This document shows, one piece after another, positions 53,542 to 63,842 of a stretch of DNA of 64,000 nt. Position 1 is the first letter of the stretch. Each line of letters starts with the position of its first letter. The translations under genes were made by a program, and so were the position numbers. The notes below the pieces were generated by a model. That model was given only the letters and a program-made list of their open reading frames with translations, had not been told where the DNA came from and ran no database searches. The stretch spans positions 1 to 64,000 of the forward strand of contig NZ_MCIG01000007.1 of the NCBI RefSeq assembly GCF_001705035.1. The letters are read 5' to 3'. Origin of the DNA: Curtobacterium sp. UCD-KPL2560 (GTDB taxonomy: Bacteria > Actinomycetota > Actinomycetes > Actinomycetales > Microbacteriaceae).

Positions 53542-55073
53542 CCGACACCACCGACACGGACACGACGACCGCGGACGCGGCCGCCCCCGGCACCACGACG
53601 ACCGTCGCCGACGAGCACGTCTCGGTCGACGGCGTCCCGACCGGCCTGTTCATCGGCGGCCGGTGGCGGGCGGCGTCCGGCGGTGCGACCTTCCCGGTCC
53701 GCGACCCCTCCACCGGTACGGTCCTCGCCGAGGTCGCCGACGCGACGCCCGAGGACGGCACGGCGGCCCTCGACGCCGCGGCCGCAGCGCAGGCGGGATG
53801 GGCTGCGACGCCGCCGCGCACGCGCTCCGACGTCCTGCGCCGCGCGTTCGAGCTGGCGCACGAACACGAGGACGACCTCGCGGCCCTCATGACGCTCGAG
53901 ATGGGCAAGCCGCTCGCCGAGTCGCGCGGCGAGGTCGCGTACGGTGCGGAGTTCCTCCGCTGGTTCTCCGAGGAGGCCGTGCGCATCCACGGCGACTACC
54001 GCACGAACCCGGAGGGCACCGGACGCGGCATCGTGCTCCGCCGGCCGGTCGGCCCGGTCTACGCGATCACCCCGTGGAACTTCCCGCTCGCGATGGCCAC
54101 GCGCAAGATCGGCCCGGCGCTGGCCGCCGGCTGCACGGTGGTCCTCAAGCCCGCCGAGCTCACCCCGCTGACGACGCTGTTCCTGGTCGAGCTGTTCCGT
54201 CGCGCCGGGCTCCCGGACGGGGTCCTCAACGTCGTCCCGTCGCTCGACGCGAAGGGGCTCTCGGCACCGCTCCTGGCCGACCGCCGCCTGCGCAAGCTCA
54301 CCTTCACGGGGTCGACACCGGTCGGTTCGGCACTCCTCAAGCAGGCTGCCGACACCGTGCTCAGGACGAGCATGGAGCTCGGCGGCAACGCGCCGCTGCT
54401 CGTGTTCGACGACGCCGACCTCGACGAGGCGGTCGCCGCGGCGATGCAGGCCAAGTTCCGGAACACGGGCGAGGCGTGCACGGCCGCGAACCGCTTCTTC
54501 GTGCAGGAGGGCATCGCGGACGCGTTCACCGCTGCCCTCACCGCGAAGGTCGAGGAGCTGCGCGTCGGTCGTGGCACCGAGGACGGCACGACCCTCGGTC
54601 CGCTCATCGACGACCGTGCGGTGGACAAGGCCGCCCGGCTCGTCGACGACGCCGTCGCGCGCGGCGCCCGGCTCGTCACGGGCGGGGAGCGGGTCGACCG
54701 CCCGGGCACGTACTTCGCACCGACCGTGCTCGACGACGTCCAGCCGGGGTCCGACGTCCTGACGACCGAGATCTTCGGGCCCGTGGTGTCGATCACCCGC
54801 TTCGCGACCGAGGAGGAGGGTGTCCGCCTCGCGAACGACACCGAGTACGGCCTGGTCGCCTACGCCTTCACGTCGGACCTCCGTCGTGGGCAGCGCCTGG
54901 CCGAGCGGCTCGAGACCGGCATGCTCGGCCTGAACACGGGCGTGGTGTCGAACGCCGCGTTCCCGTTCGGCGGCGTGAAGTCCTCGGGGCTCGGCCGTGA
55001 GGGCTCGCACGAGGGCATCGAGGAGTACCTGGAGTCGGTCTACGTCCTGACGCCCGACCCCTTCGCCGCCTGA
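53538..55073 (+). CDS. NAD(P)-dependent succinate-semialdehyde dehydrogenase-like
   Basis: A 511-residue aldehyde dehydrogenase. A Thr/Asp-rich N-terminal extension of about 30 residues precedes the standard fold. Landmarks are TPWNFPLAMATRKIGPALA, the catalytic Glu region MELGGNAP, the catalytic cysteine in GEACTAANR, and EIFGPVVSI. Overall it is closest to GabD-type succinate-semialdehyde dehydrogenases, but substrate assignment by sequence is soft. GGAGGAG lies seven bases before the GTG. The overlap with the nicotinamidase gene suggests joint expression, perhaps tying NAD supply to an NAD(P)-using enzyme (inference). Confidence 0.86.
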   Translation: MTDTTDTDTTTADAAAPGTTTTVADEHVSVDGVPTGLFIGGRWRAASGGATFPVRDPSTGTVLAEVADATPEDGTAALDAAAAAQAGWAATPPRTRSDVLRRAFELAHEHEDDLAALMTLEMGKPLAESRGEVAYGAEFLRWFSEEAVRIHGDYRTNPEGTGRGIVLRRPVGPVYAITPWNFPLAMATRKIGPALAAGCTVVLKPAELTPLTTLFLVELFRRAGLPDGVLNVVPSLDAKGLSAPLLADRRLRKLTFTGSTPVGSALLKQAADTVLRTSMELGGNAPLLVFDDADLDEAVAAAMQAKFRNTGEACTAANRFFVQEGIADAFTAALTAKVEELRVGRGTEDGTTLGPLIDDRAVDKAARLVDDAVARGARLVTGGERVDRPGTYFAPTVLDDVQPGSDVLTTEIFGPVVSITRFATEEEGVRLANDTEYGLVAYAFTSDLRRGQRLAERLETGMLGLNTGVVSNAAFPFGGVKSSGLGREGSHEGIEEYLESVYVLTPDPFAA

Positions 55074-55131
55074 CCCGTCCCCGGGTCTCGCGACCCCCGG
55101 GGCCGGACCGGCCGGGACCGCCCCCGGCGCC

Positions 55132-57006
55132 TCAGACCAGGAGCTGGTGCTTCGCCAGGTCGCGGTACAGCGGCGTGGACTGCACGAGCTCGGAGTGCGT
55201 CCCGGTCCCGACGACCCGGCCGTGCTCGAGCACGACGATGACGTCCGAGTCGACGACCGTGGACAGCCGGTGCGCGATCACGAGCAGCGTGCGGTCGGTG
55301 GCCACGGCGTCGATCGCGAGCCGCATCTTCTGCTCGTTCACGCCGTCGAGCGAGGACGTCGACTCGTCGAGCAGCAGGATCGGGGGAGCGGCGAGGAGCG
55401 CCCGGGCGATCGCGAGCCGCTGGCGTTCGCCACCGGACAGCATCACGCCGTCCTCGCCGACCTGTGCGTCGAGGCCGCGCGGGTCGCGGTGCAGGACGTC
55501 GCCGAGGTTCACCGCCTCGAGGACGCGCACGCACTCCTGCTCCGAGGCGTCGGGGGAGCCGAGCAGCAGGTTCGCCCGGATCGTGCCCGCGAGCACCGGG
55601 GCGTCCTGCTCGACGTAGCCGATCTGGGCGCGCAGCTCCGCGCGGTCGAGCCCGCGGACGTCCACGCCCCCGAGCCGGATCACCCCCGAGGTCGGGTCGT
55701 AGAAGCGCTCGATGAGCGCCAGGGTGGTCGACTTGCCGGCACCCGAGGGACCCACGAGCGCGACCCGGGCGCCGCGGGGCACCCGGAAGGAGACGTCGTC
55801 CAGCACCACGTCGTCGTCGGCGCCGGCGTCGGTGACCGGCACCGCGCCTCCAGGCCGGCCCGTCCCGCCGGCACCGCCGGCGGCCTCGGATCCGCCACCC
55901 GCACCGGCTGCACCGTCCGCACCCGACGTCCGCGCGTACCGGAAGGTGACGTGCTCGAAGGCGATCGCGTCGTCGGTCTCGATCGCCGGTGCGGTGCGGA
56001 CCGCGGCGTCGTCCTGGTCCTCGGTCGGCAGGTGCAGGATCTCCTCGATCCGGCCGAGCGCCCCGAGTGCCTGCGCGACGGCGACGGCCGCGCCGAGCGC
56101 CTGTCCGAGCGGCATCACCATCATGAACAGCAGCAGGATGAACGTGATGAGCGTGGCGATGGTGATCTGCCCGGCGGCGACCTGCGCGCCGCCGACCCCG
56201 AGGACGGCGATGAACGCGACCTGCATGACGATGCTCGCGACCGGGACGACGAAGGCCGACATCTTCGCGATGTCGAGCCCGCGGCGGTAGGCCTCGGTGG
56301 CGTGGCCGTCGACCTCGGCGACCTCGCGCGCGGTGGCACCCGCGGCACGGATGGTCCGGACGGCGCCGATGCCGCGCTCGACCGCGGCGGTGAGGTCGCC
56401 GACCTTCTCCTGCGCGCGCTTCGAGGCGATCCGGATGCGCCGGCTGAGCCCGCCGACGACGACGATCGCGACGAGGACGATGACGACGGTGATGCCGAGC
56501 AGCAGCGGGTCGATGACCGCCATCGCGATGATCGCGCCGACGAAGGTGAGCGCGCCGCCGATCGACTCGATCAGGCCCTGGGTGAGCACGGCCCGCAGCA
56601 GTGTGGTGTCGCTGCCGACGCGGGACACGAGGTCGCCGGTGCGGCGGGTGTCGAACTCCGAGATCGGCAGGTTGAGGATGCGCGCGATGAGCTTGCGGCG
56701 CGTCGAGAGCACGACGCCCTCGCCCGCGCGCTGGAGCAGGAAGTGCTGGACGCCGTTCAGCAGTCCGGACACGAGCACCAGGGCCACGAGCGCCCAGACG
56801 AGCACCGAGAGCGTGTGCCCGTGCTGCACCGCGGTGACGACCTGGTTCACGAGCAGCGGCTGCGCGAGGGACGCCCCGGCGCCGAGGACGCTCAGCACGA
56901 TGATGACGACCATCGCGGGCTTGTTCTCGAACAGGTAGGTCAGCAGACGGCCGAAGCTGGCACGGGGCCCGTCGGACTGCTTCCGGCGTGTGAAGGGGAG
57001 GCTCAT
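55132..57006 (-). CDS. ABC-type exporter, fused membrane and ATPase domains
   Basis: A 624-residue half-transporter. Six membrane helices lie at about 30-320. The ATPase domain has Walker A GPSGAGKS, signature LSGGERQR, Walker B ILLLDEST and the H-loop IAHRLS. A Gly/Ala-rich insert of about 45 residues (SGADGAAGAGGGSEAAGG and on) lies between the first two strands of the ATPase domain, upstream of Walker A, and is not part of the fold. AGGAACG precedes the ATG. Substrate unknown; no partner half is nearby. Confidence 0.9.
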   Translation of the reverse strand: MSLPFTRRKQSDGPRASFGRLLTYLFENKPAMVVIIVLSVLGAGASLAQPLLVNQVVTAVQHGHTLSVLVWALVALVLVSGLLNGVQHFLLQRAGEGVVLSTRRKLIARILNLPISEFDTRRTGDLVSRVGSDTTLLRAVLTQGLIESIGGALTFVGAIIAMAVIDPLLLGITVVIVLVAIVVVGGLSRRIRIASKRAQEKVGDLTAAVERGIGAVRTIRAAGATAREVAEVDGHATEAYRRGLDIAKMSAFVVPVASIVMQVAFIAVLGVGGAQVAAGQITIATLITFILLLFMMVMPLGQALGAAVAVAQALGALGRIEEILHLPTEDQDDAAVRTAPAIETDDAIAFEHVTFRYARTSGADGAAGAGGGSEAAGGAGGTGRPGGAVPVTDAGADDDVVLDDVSFRVPRGARVALVGPSGAGKSTTLALIERFYDPTSGVIRLGGVDVRGLDRAELRAQIGYVEQDAPVLAGTIRANLLLGSPDASEQECVRVLEAVNLGDVLHRDPRGLDAQVGEDGVMLSGGERQRLAIARALLAAPPILLLDESTSSLDGVNEQKMRLAIDAVATDRTLLVIAHRLSTVVDSDVIVVLEHGRVVGTGTHSELVQSTPLYRDLAKHQLLV

Positions 57007-57149
57007 CGTTCCTGGTTCCTGCCGCCCGGGCGGGGTGTGGCGGCCGCCGACCATCCTCGCACCGACCGGTGGGTGCGCGCTGCGCGCGGGCCGCTCACGT
57101 CGGTCGGGGGCCCTCCCGACCACGCGTCGTCGAGTGGGTGGACCGGCGC

Positions 57150-57263
57150 GGACGGCGGGTGGCGTGCGGTGGACGCGACCCGACGTCGGACGGCGGGTGG
57201 CGTGCGGTGGACGCGACCCGACGTCGGACGGCGGGTGGCGTGCGGTGGACGCGACCCGACGTC
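57150..57263. repeat. 38-bp tandem repeat, three nearly identical copies
   Basis: The unit begins GGACGGCGGGTGGCGTGCGG and starts at 57150, 57188 and 57226. It abuts the terminator palindrome. The array occupies the gap between the ABC gene start and the MHS gene end; I see nothing else in 57007-57149. Confidence 0.92.
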
Positions 57264-57306
57264 GGACGGGAGGCGCGGTGCCGGCCCGCACCGCGCCTCC
57301 CGTCCG
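57263..57306. terminator. GGACGGGAGGC palindrome downstream of the MHS gene
   Basis: A 19-bp perfect stem (57263-57281 with 57288-57306) with a six-base loop lies 12 bases past the stop of the minus-strand MHS transporter gene. It shares its arm with the other family members. Confidence 0.78.
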
Positions 57307-57318
57307 CAGGGGGTCGCG

Positions 57319-58728
57319 TCAGCGACCCGTGGTCGCGCCGTCCTGCGCGGTCACGTCGGCGTCGCCGAGCCGCGCGTGCTTCGTCTCGCGCACGAAGAGC
57401 AGGGCGACGAACGTCACCACCGCGGCGGCCGTCAGGTAGAGCCCGACCAGGAAGATGTTCCCGTCCGGCTGCCACAGCTTCAGCGCGATCGTGGGTGCGA
57501 GCGAGGCGCCGATGATCGATGCGATGTTGTACGCCAACGCGGAACCGGTGTAGCGGACGTTCGTCGGGAAGAGCTCGGGCAGGAGCGCACCCATCGGGCC
57601 GAAGGTCAGGCCCATGAGCGACAGCCCGACGACGAGGAACGTGACGACGGTGATCGGTCCGGTGGCGGCGGCGAACCAGAACTGGAACGTCAGGCCGAAC
57701 AGGGCGATGCCGACCGTGGTCGGGATGAGCGTGCGGCGACGGCCGTACTTGTCGGCCAGCCAGCCCGCGATGGGCGTGCAGATGCCGAAGAACACGACGC
57801 CGATCATGAGCAGCGTGAGGAACTCGCCGCGGCTGTAGCCGAGCCCGAGCTTCACGAGCGGGGTCGGCTCGGCGGGGTTCGTGCCGTAGTTGAGCGTGAA
57901 CGTGGTCATGAAGTAGAAGAGGACGTACGTCGCGACCATGCCGAAGGTGCCGACGATGACGGCCTTCCACGAGGTGCGGAACACCCGGCCGAGGGGGACC
58001 TTGGCGACCGAGCCGGTCTCCTGCACGTCGCGGAACACCGGGGACTCGACGAGCTTGAACCGTACGTAGAGGCCGACGAGCACGAGGACGGCGGAGAGCA
58101 GGAACGGGATGCGCCAGCCCCACGCCTGGAAGTCGGCGTTCGGGGTGCCGTCCGCACCGGCGGGCATCGCGGCGTTGATCGCGATGAACAGGCCGTTGGC
58201 GAGCAGGAAGCCGATCGGCGCGCCGAGCTGCGGCATCGAGCCGAACACGCCGCGCTTGCCCTCGGGGGCGTTCTCGGTCGCGAGCAGGGCCGCGCCGGAC
58301 CACTCACCGCCGAGCCCGACGCCCTGCGCGAAGCGGAGCACGGCGAGCAGCACGGGCGCCAGGACCCCCACGCTGCCGAAGGTCGGCAGGCAGCCGATCA
58401 GGAACGTGGCGGCGCCCATCACGAGCAGGGACGCGACGAGCGTGGCCTTGCGGCCGATGCGGTCACCGAAGTGCCCGAACAGGACCGACCCGACGGGCCG
58501 GGCGAAGAACGCGAGCGCGAACGTGACGAACGAGGACAGCTGCGAGGCCGTCGGGTCCTCGTTCGGGAAGAACAGCGTCGGGAAGACGAGGACGGCGGCG
58601 GTCGCGTAGACGTAGAAGTCGTAGAACTCGATCGACGTGCCGACGAGGCTGGCGATGACGACCCGCGAGCGCGGGTTCGTCGCCGGAGCGGTGTCGGTGG
58701 TGGACGGGGTGGCCGGTGCGGCGGACAT
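57319..58728 (-). CDS. MFS transporter, metabolite:H+ symporter (MHS) type
   Basis: A 469-residue membrane protein with 12 helices. The N-terminal SLVGTSIEFYDFYVYATAAV segment and the loop GHFGDRIGRKATL are diagnostic of the MHS subfamily (shikimate, citrate, proline/betaine and similar symporters). The conserved RFAQGVGLGGEWSGA follows. It should import an organic acid or zwitterion with protons; the solute is unknown. The upstream region contains a run of ten CTG triplets about 215 bases from the start. Confidence 0.9.
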   Translation of the reverse strand: MSAAPATPSTTDTAPATNPRSRVVIASLVGTSIEFYDFYVYATAAVLVFPTLFFPNEDPTASQLSSFVTFALAFFARPVGSVLFGHFGDRIGRKATLVASLLVMGAATFLIGCLPTFGSVGVLAPVLLAVLRFAQGVGLGGEWSGAALLATENAPEGKRGVFGSMPQLGAPIGFLLANGLFIAINAAMPAGADGTPNADFQAWGWRIPFLLSAVLVLVGLYVRFKLVESPVFRDVQETGSVAKVPLGRVFRTSWKAVIVGTFGMVATYVLFYFMTTFTLNYGTNPAEPTPLVKLGLGYSRGEFLTLLMIGVVFFGICTPIAGWLADKYGRRRTLIPTTVGIALFGLTFQFWFAAATGPITVVTFLVVGLSLMGLTFGPMGALLPELFPTNVRYTGSALAYNIASIIGASLAPTIALKLWQPDGNIFLVGLYLTAAAVVTFVALLFVRETKHARLGDADVTAQDGATTGR

Positions 58729-58939
58729 GGGGCACGGACTTTCGCGGGGAGCGCTCGGGCGAGCGCGGCGGTGTCCCGAAGCTGCGGACACCGATCGGCT
58801 CGCGCGGGGTGGCGCGGGCACCGGTCGGGTGCGTTCGGTTGGGGAGGACCGCTCGTGACGGAGCACCCAGGCTACGACACATGTCGGCCACCTGCGAATC
58901 CGCCGAGGAACCGCCGTGTGGGTCCGCGCAGGGCGGACC

Positions 58940-58975
<36 letters not shown>

Positions 58976-59006
58976 GGTCAGCTCGCGGTGCTGGTGCCGG
59001 TGCCGC

Positions 59007-59663
59007 TCAGCTCGCGGCGCCGGTCTGCAGGTGCGCGGGGAGCTGGTGGCCCATCCGGTCGCGCTTGGTGTCGAGGTAACCGGCGTTCTGCGCGACGACG
59101 CCCACGACCAGGGGCACGAGCGCCTCGACCGTGATGCCGTGCTCCTCGAGCTGGCGGCGCTTCTCGGGGTTGTTCGACAGCAGGCGGACGCTCGTGATGC
59201 CCATGTCGGCGAGGATGCCGGCCGCACCGCCGTACTCGCGGGAGTCGGCGGGCAGCCCGAGCGCGAGGTTCGCGTCGAGGGTGTCCAGGCCGTCCTCCTG
59301 CAGGCGGTACGCCTTGAGCTTGTTGATGAGGCCGATGCCGCGCCCCTCCTGCCCGCGCAGGTACACGACGATCCCGCCCTCGACGGCGATCGTGTCCAGG
59401 GCGGCGTCGAGCTGCGGCCCGCACTCGCACTTCAGCGACCCGAAGGCCTCGCCGGTCAGGCACTCCGAGTGCACGCGGACGAGCGCGCCGTCGGTCGGCA
59501 TGGACCCGTCGGCCCCGCGGCCGATGATCGCGACGTGCTCGGCGCCGGTGACGAGGTCACGGTAGGCGCGCATCTCGAAGGTGCCGTGCGTCGTCGGGAC
59601 GGTCGTGGCGACCTCGAAGCGGACCGGGCTGCCGGGGCTGGGGGAGGTGCGGGGGTCGGTCAT
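59007..59663 (-). CDS. ribA: GTP cyclohydrolase II
   Basis: A 218-residue zinc enzyme opening the imidazole ring of GTP, the first riboflavin step. The zinc ligands Cys68, Cys79 and Cys81 lie in SECLTGEAFGSLKCECG. YLRGQEGRGIGL is the catalytic segment, and LLSNNPEKRRQLEEHGI is another family landmark. It is a stand-alone RibA, not the RibBA fusion. Its ATG overlaps the ribD stop (ATGA), so the two are translationally coupled. Confidence 0.96.
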   Translation of the reverse strand: MTDPRTSPSPGSPVRFEVATTVPTTHGTFEMRAYRDLVTGAEHVAIIGRGADGSMPTDGALVRVHSECLTGEAFGSLKCECGPQLDAALDTIAVEGGIVVYLRGQEGRGIGLINKLKAYRLQEDGLDTLDANLALGLPADSREYGGAAGILADMGITSVRLLSNNPEKRRQLEEHGITVEALVPLVVGVVAQNAGYLDTKRDRMGHQLPAHLQTGAAS

Positions 59664-60772
59664 GGGGTGCTCCGGTCGGTACGGGCCCCGCCGTCACCGT
59701 GCTGTCCGACCGCGGGCTGCTCGACACGGGGTCGAACGCGGTGCGGTCGGGCACGGACCAGCAGGTCGGGGCCGAGGCTGGTGGTCGATGTCACGTCCAA
59801 CTGGTGGCGCTCGCCGATGCTTCCCACGCCGACGTCGCCGAGGGCGGTGCGGGGACCGCCGAGCAGCACGGGCGCGAGGTACACGAGGACCTCGTCGACG
59901 AGGCCCGCGGCGACGAGGGCGGACGCGATGGTCGGGCCGCCCTCGACGAGGACGGAGTGGACGCCGTGGTCCCGCAGGCCGTGCAGCGCCGCGGACAGGT
60001 CGTGGCCCGGCAGGACGAGCAGTCCGCGCGGGTGGCGGCGGACGGCGGCGTCGGCGGGGACCGGGCGGTCGCCGAGCACGACGGGGAGCGGCTGGTCGGC
60101 GAGCAGTTCGCCGCCGTCGCCGCGCGCGGTGAGGCTCGGGTCGTCGGCGAGGACCGTGCCCGTGCCGACGAGGATGGCGTCGTGGGCGGCCCGCTGCTCG
60201 TGCACGTGCTGCCGTGCGGCGGTCCCGGTGATCCACTTGCTCGTACCGTCGGCGGCGGCAGCGCGGCCGTCCAGGCTCGACGCCCACTTCACGGTCACCC
60301 AGGGCCGGCCCTGGCGCACCGACAGGAGCCAGCGCTCGAGGAACGCCTCGGCCTCGTCGGCGAGGACCCCGGACACGACCTCGACGCCGGCGGCGCGGAG
60401 GCGGTCGGCACCACCGCGGGCCTGCACCCCGGGGTCGTCGACGGCGTAGACGACGCGGCCGATGCCGGCCTCGACGAGGGCCACGGCGCACGGGCCGGTG
60501 CGGCCGGTGTGGTTGCAGGGTTCGAGGGTCACGACCGCGGTCGCACCGCGCAGCTGCTCGGCGGGCACCTTCGCCATCGCGTCGACCTCGGCGTGCGGGG
60601 TCCCGGCGCCCTTGTGCCAGCCCTCGGCGAGGACGTCACCGGCGGGGGAGAGGATCACCGCACCCACCCGGGCGTGGTCGCCGACCGCCGGCCCGAGCGC
60701 GGCGAGCTGGAGCGCACGCCGCATGGCTCGGACCTCGGCCGGACGAGCCGACGGAGCGGTGGTGGTGGTCAC
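59660..60772 (-). CDS. ribD: Bifunctional riboflavin deaminase/reductase
   Basis: A 370-residue enzyme carrying out the second and third riboflavin steps. The deaminase half has the zinc site (PHAEVDA, LEPCNHTGRTGPC). The reductase half starts near WVTVKWASSLDGR and includes LVGTGTVLADDP and LVEGGPTIASALV. Length is typical, with a slightly long C-terminal tail rich in Arg/Gly. It is the first gene of the pair, with ribA overlapping downstream. No ribB or ribE/H genes are adjacent. Confidence 0.95.
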   Translation of the reverse strand: MTTTTAPSARPAEVRAMRRALQLAALGPAVGDHARVGAVILSPAGDVLAEGWHKGAGTPHAEVDAMAKVPAEQLRGATAVVTLEPCNHTGRTGPCAVALVEAGIGRVVYAVDDPGVQARGGADRLRAAGVEVVSGVLADEAEAFLERWLLSVRQGRPWVTVKWASSLDGRAAAADGTSKWITGTAARQHVHEQRAAHDAILVGTGTVLADDPSLTARGDGGELLADQPLPVVLGDRPVPADAAVRRHPRGLLVLPGHDLSAALHGLRDHGVHSVLVEGGPTIASALVAAGLVDEVLVYLAPVLLGGPRTALGDVGVGSIGERHQLDVTSTTSLGPDLLVRARPHRVRPRVEQPAVGQHGDGGARTDRSTP

Positions 60773-60824
60773 GCTCCGACACTACCCACCGCCGTTCGGT
60801 GACGCGTCACCGTGCTGTCCCCTG

Positions 60825-61406
60825 TCAGCGAACGTCGCCGGGGCGTCCGACCACCGCTGCGGGCCACGGACGGTCGGAGGCCGGTGCGCCGTCGGCACGA
60901 CGGAGCCCGGTCCAGGCGGTCGTCGGGCCGCCGTCGCGGTCGGGGACGCGGGCCGGCGCGGTCCCGGTGTACGAGAACCCGGCGCGGCGGGCGACCCGGG
61001 CGGAGCCGGTGTTGCCCTCCCAGCACTCCCAGTACACGTCGGGTGCTCCCTGGGAGAACGCCCACGCGACCACGAGCTCGACCGCCTCGTGCACCAGTCC
61101 GGCACCGCGCGCGGACGGGGCCAGCCAGAAGCCGAGACCCCGGTACGACGTGCGGTAGCTGACGACCCCCTCGAGCCAGGTCGACCCGGTGCGGCGGATC
61201 GCCCACGTGTACTCCTGGTCGGACGCCCACCCGGGGCCGACCAGGGCGTCGACGAAGGACCGCGCGTGGTGCTCCGTGTACGGCGTCGGCACCGTGGTCC
61301 AGCGGACGACGTCGGGGTCCTGGCAGCCCGCCGTGATCGCCGCGGTGTCGGCCCGGGTGGGCACGTCGAGGCGCACCCGGGCCGACGACAGCGTGACGGG
61401 CAGCAC
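60825..61406 (-). CDS. GNAT-family N-acetyltransferase
   Basis: A 193-residue acetyltransferase. The fold starts SSARVRLDVPTRADTAAITA and has the acetyl-CoA-binding region around LGFWLAPSARGAGLVHEAVELV. EGNTGSARVARRAGF (the common NxxSxxVxxKxGF-like motif) follows. It resembles RimJ/RimL-type proteins; the acceptor is unknown. The GTG at 61406 lies one base past the trpS stop, so translation is probably coupled to trpS. Confidence 0.83.
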   Translation of the reverse strand: MLPVTLSSARVRLDVPTRADTAAITAGCQDPDVVRWTTVPTPYTEHHARSFVDALVGPGWASDQEYTWAIRRTGSTWLEGVVSYRTSYRGLGFWLAPSARGAGLVHEAVELVVAWAFSQGAPDVYWECWEGNTGSARVARRAGFSYTGTAPARVPDRDGGPTTAWTGLRRADGAPASDRPWPAAVVGRPGDVR

Positions 61407-61407
61407 G

Positions 61408-63302
<1,895 letters not shown>

Positions 63303-63309
63303 GCCGACC

Positions 63310-63315
63310 ACCTTA
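63310..63315 (-). promoter_or_regulatory. -10 hexamer TAAGGT of a likely leaderless xth transcript
   Basis: On the minus strand TAAGGT ends seven bases before the xth ATG. Confidence 0.5.
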
Positions 63316-63414
63316 TCGGCGGGCGCCGACGGCCCGGTCCGGACCGCGGACGCGGCAGCGGGCCGGCGGGTCAGCGGGACGACGGACGCGGTCGGCGCGG
63401 TGGACCGGCCGGAC

Positions 63415-63462
63415 GACGGACGGGAGGCGCGGTGCCAGCTGGCACCGCGCCTCCCGTCCGTC
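63415..63462. terminator. 48-bp perfect palindrome downstream of the HPr gene
   Basis: The arms start GACGGACGGGAGGC and pair without mismatch around CAGCTG at 63436-63441. It lies 32 bases past the stop of the minus-strand HPr gene and is the longest member of the shared-arm family. Confidence 0.78.
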
Positions 63463-63494
63463 CGGTGGTCGCGTCGAGGACGCGACCTGCGCGC

Positions 63495-63767
63495 TCAGGC
63501 GGCGTCGTGGTCCGTCTGCAGGAACTCGACCAGGCTGTCCGCGGTCGCCTCGGCGTCGTCGCCGGTCACCGTGAGGACGACCTCGTCGCCGTTCTCGATG
63601 CCCAGGCCGAGCAGGGCGAGGATGCTGCCGGCGTTGCCGGACTTGTCGCCCTTGGCGATCGTCACCTGGTGGCCGGACGCGGTGACGGTCTGGACGAAGA
63701 GGGAGGCCGGGCGGGCGTGCAGGCCGGAGGCGCTCGCGACGGTGACGGTACGGGTGGCTTCGGACAT
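63495..63767 (-). CDS. ptsH: Phosphocarrier protein HPr
   Basis: A 90-residue PTS phosphocarrier. The phospho-acceptor is His17 in GLHARPAS. The region KSGNAGSILALLGLG carries Ser48 at the position of the regulatory serine of other HPr proteins. It passes phosphate from Enzyme I to sugar-specific components. AGGAG lies seven bases before the ATG. A DeoR-type regulator is encoded immediately upstream, which suggests the end of a fructose-type PTS operon (inference). Confidence 0.94.
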   Translation of the reverse strand: MSEATRTVTVASASGLHARPASLFVQTVTASGHQVTIAKGDKSGNAGSILALLGLGIENGDEVVLTVTGDDAEATADSLVEFLQTDHDAA

Positions 63768-63842
63768 CGATGTGCTCCTGTCGACGGGTGGTGCGCTCAT
63801 GCTAGCGAGCGCGCGGTGGGGGTTCCGGGCGTGCCCGGACGG

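Noticed and set aside
57150-57263. Tandem repeats considered as a CRISPR array
   Set aside because: Units are contiguous with no unique spacers, and no cas genes occur in the window. The same applies to the arrays at 4929, 5021, 14478 and 34710.
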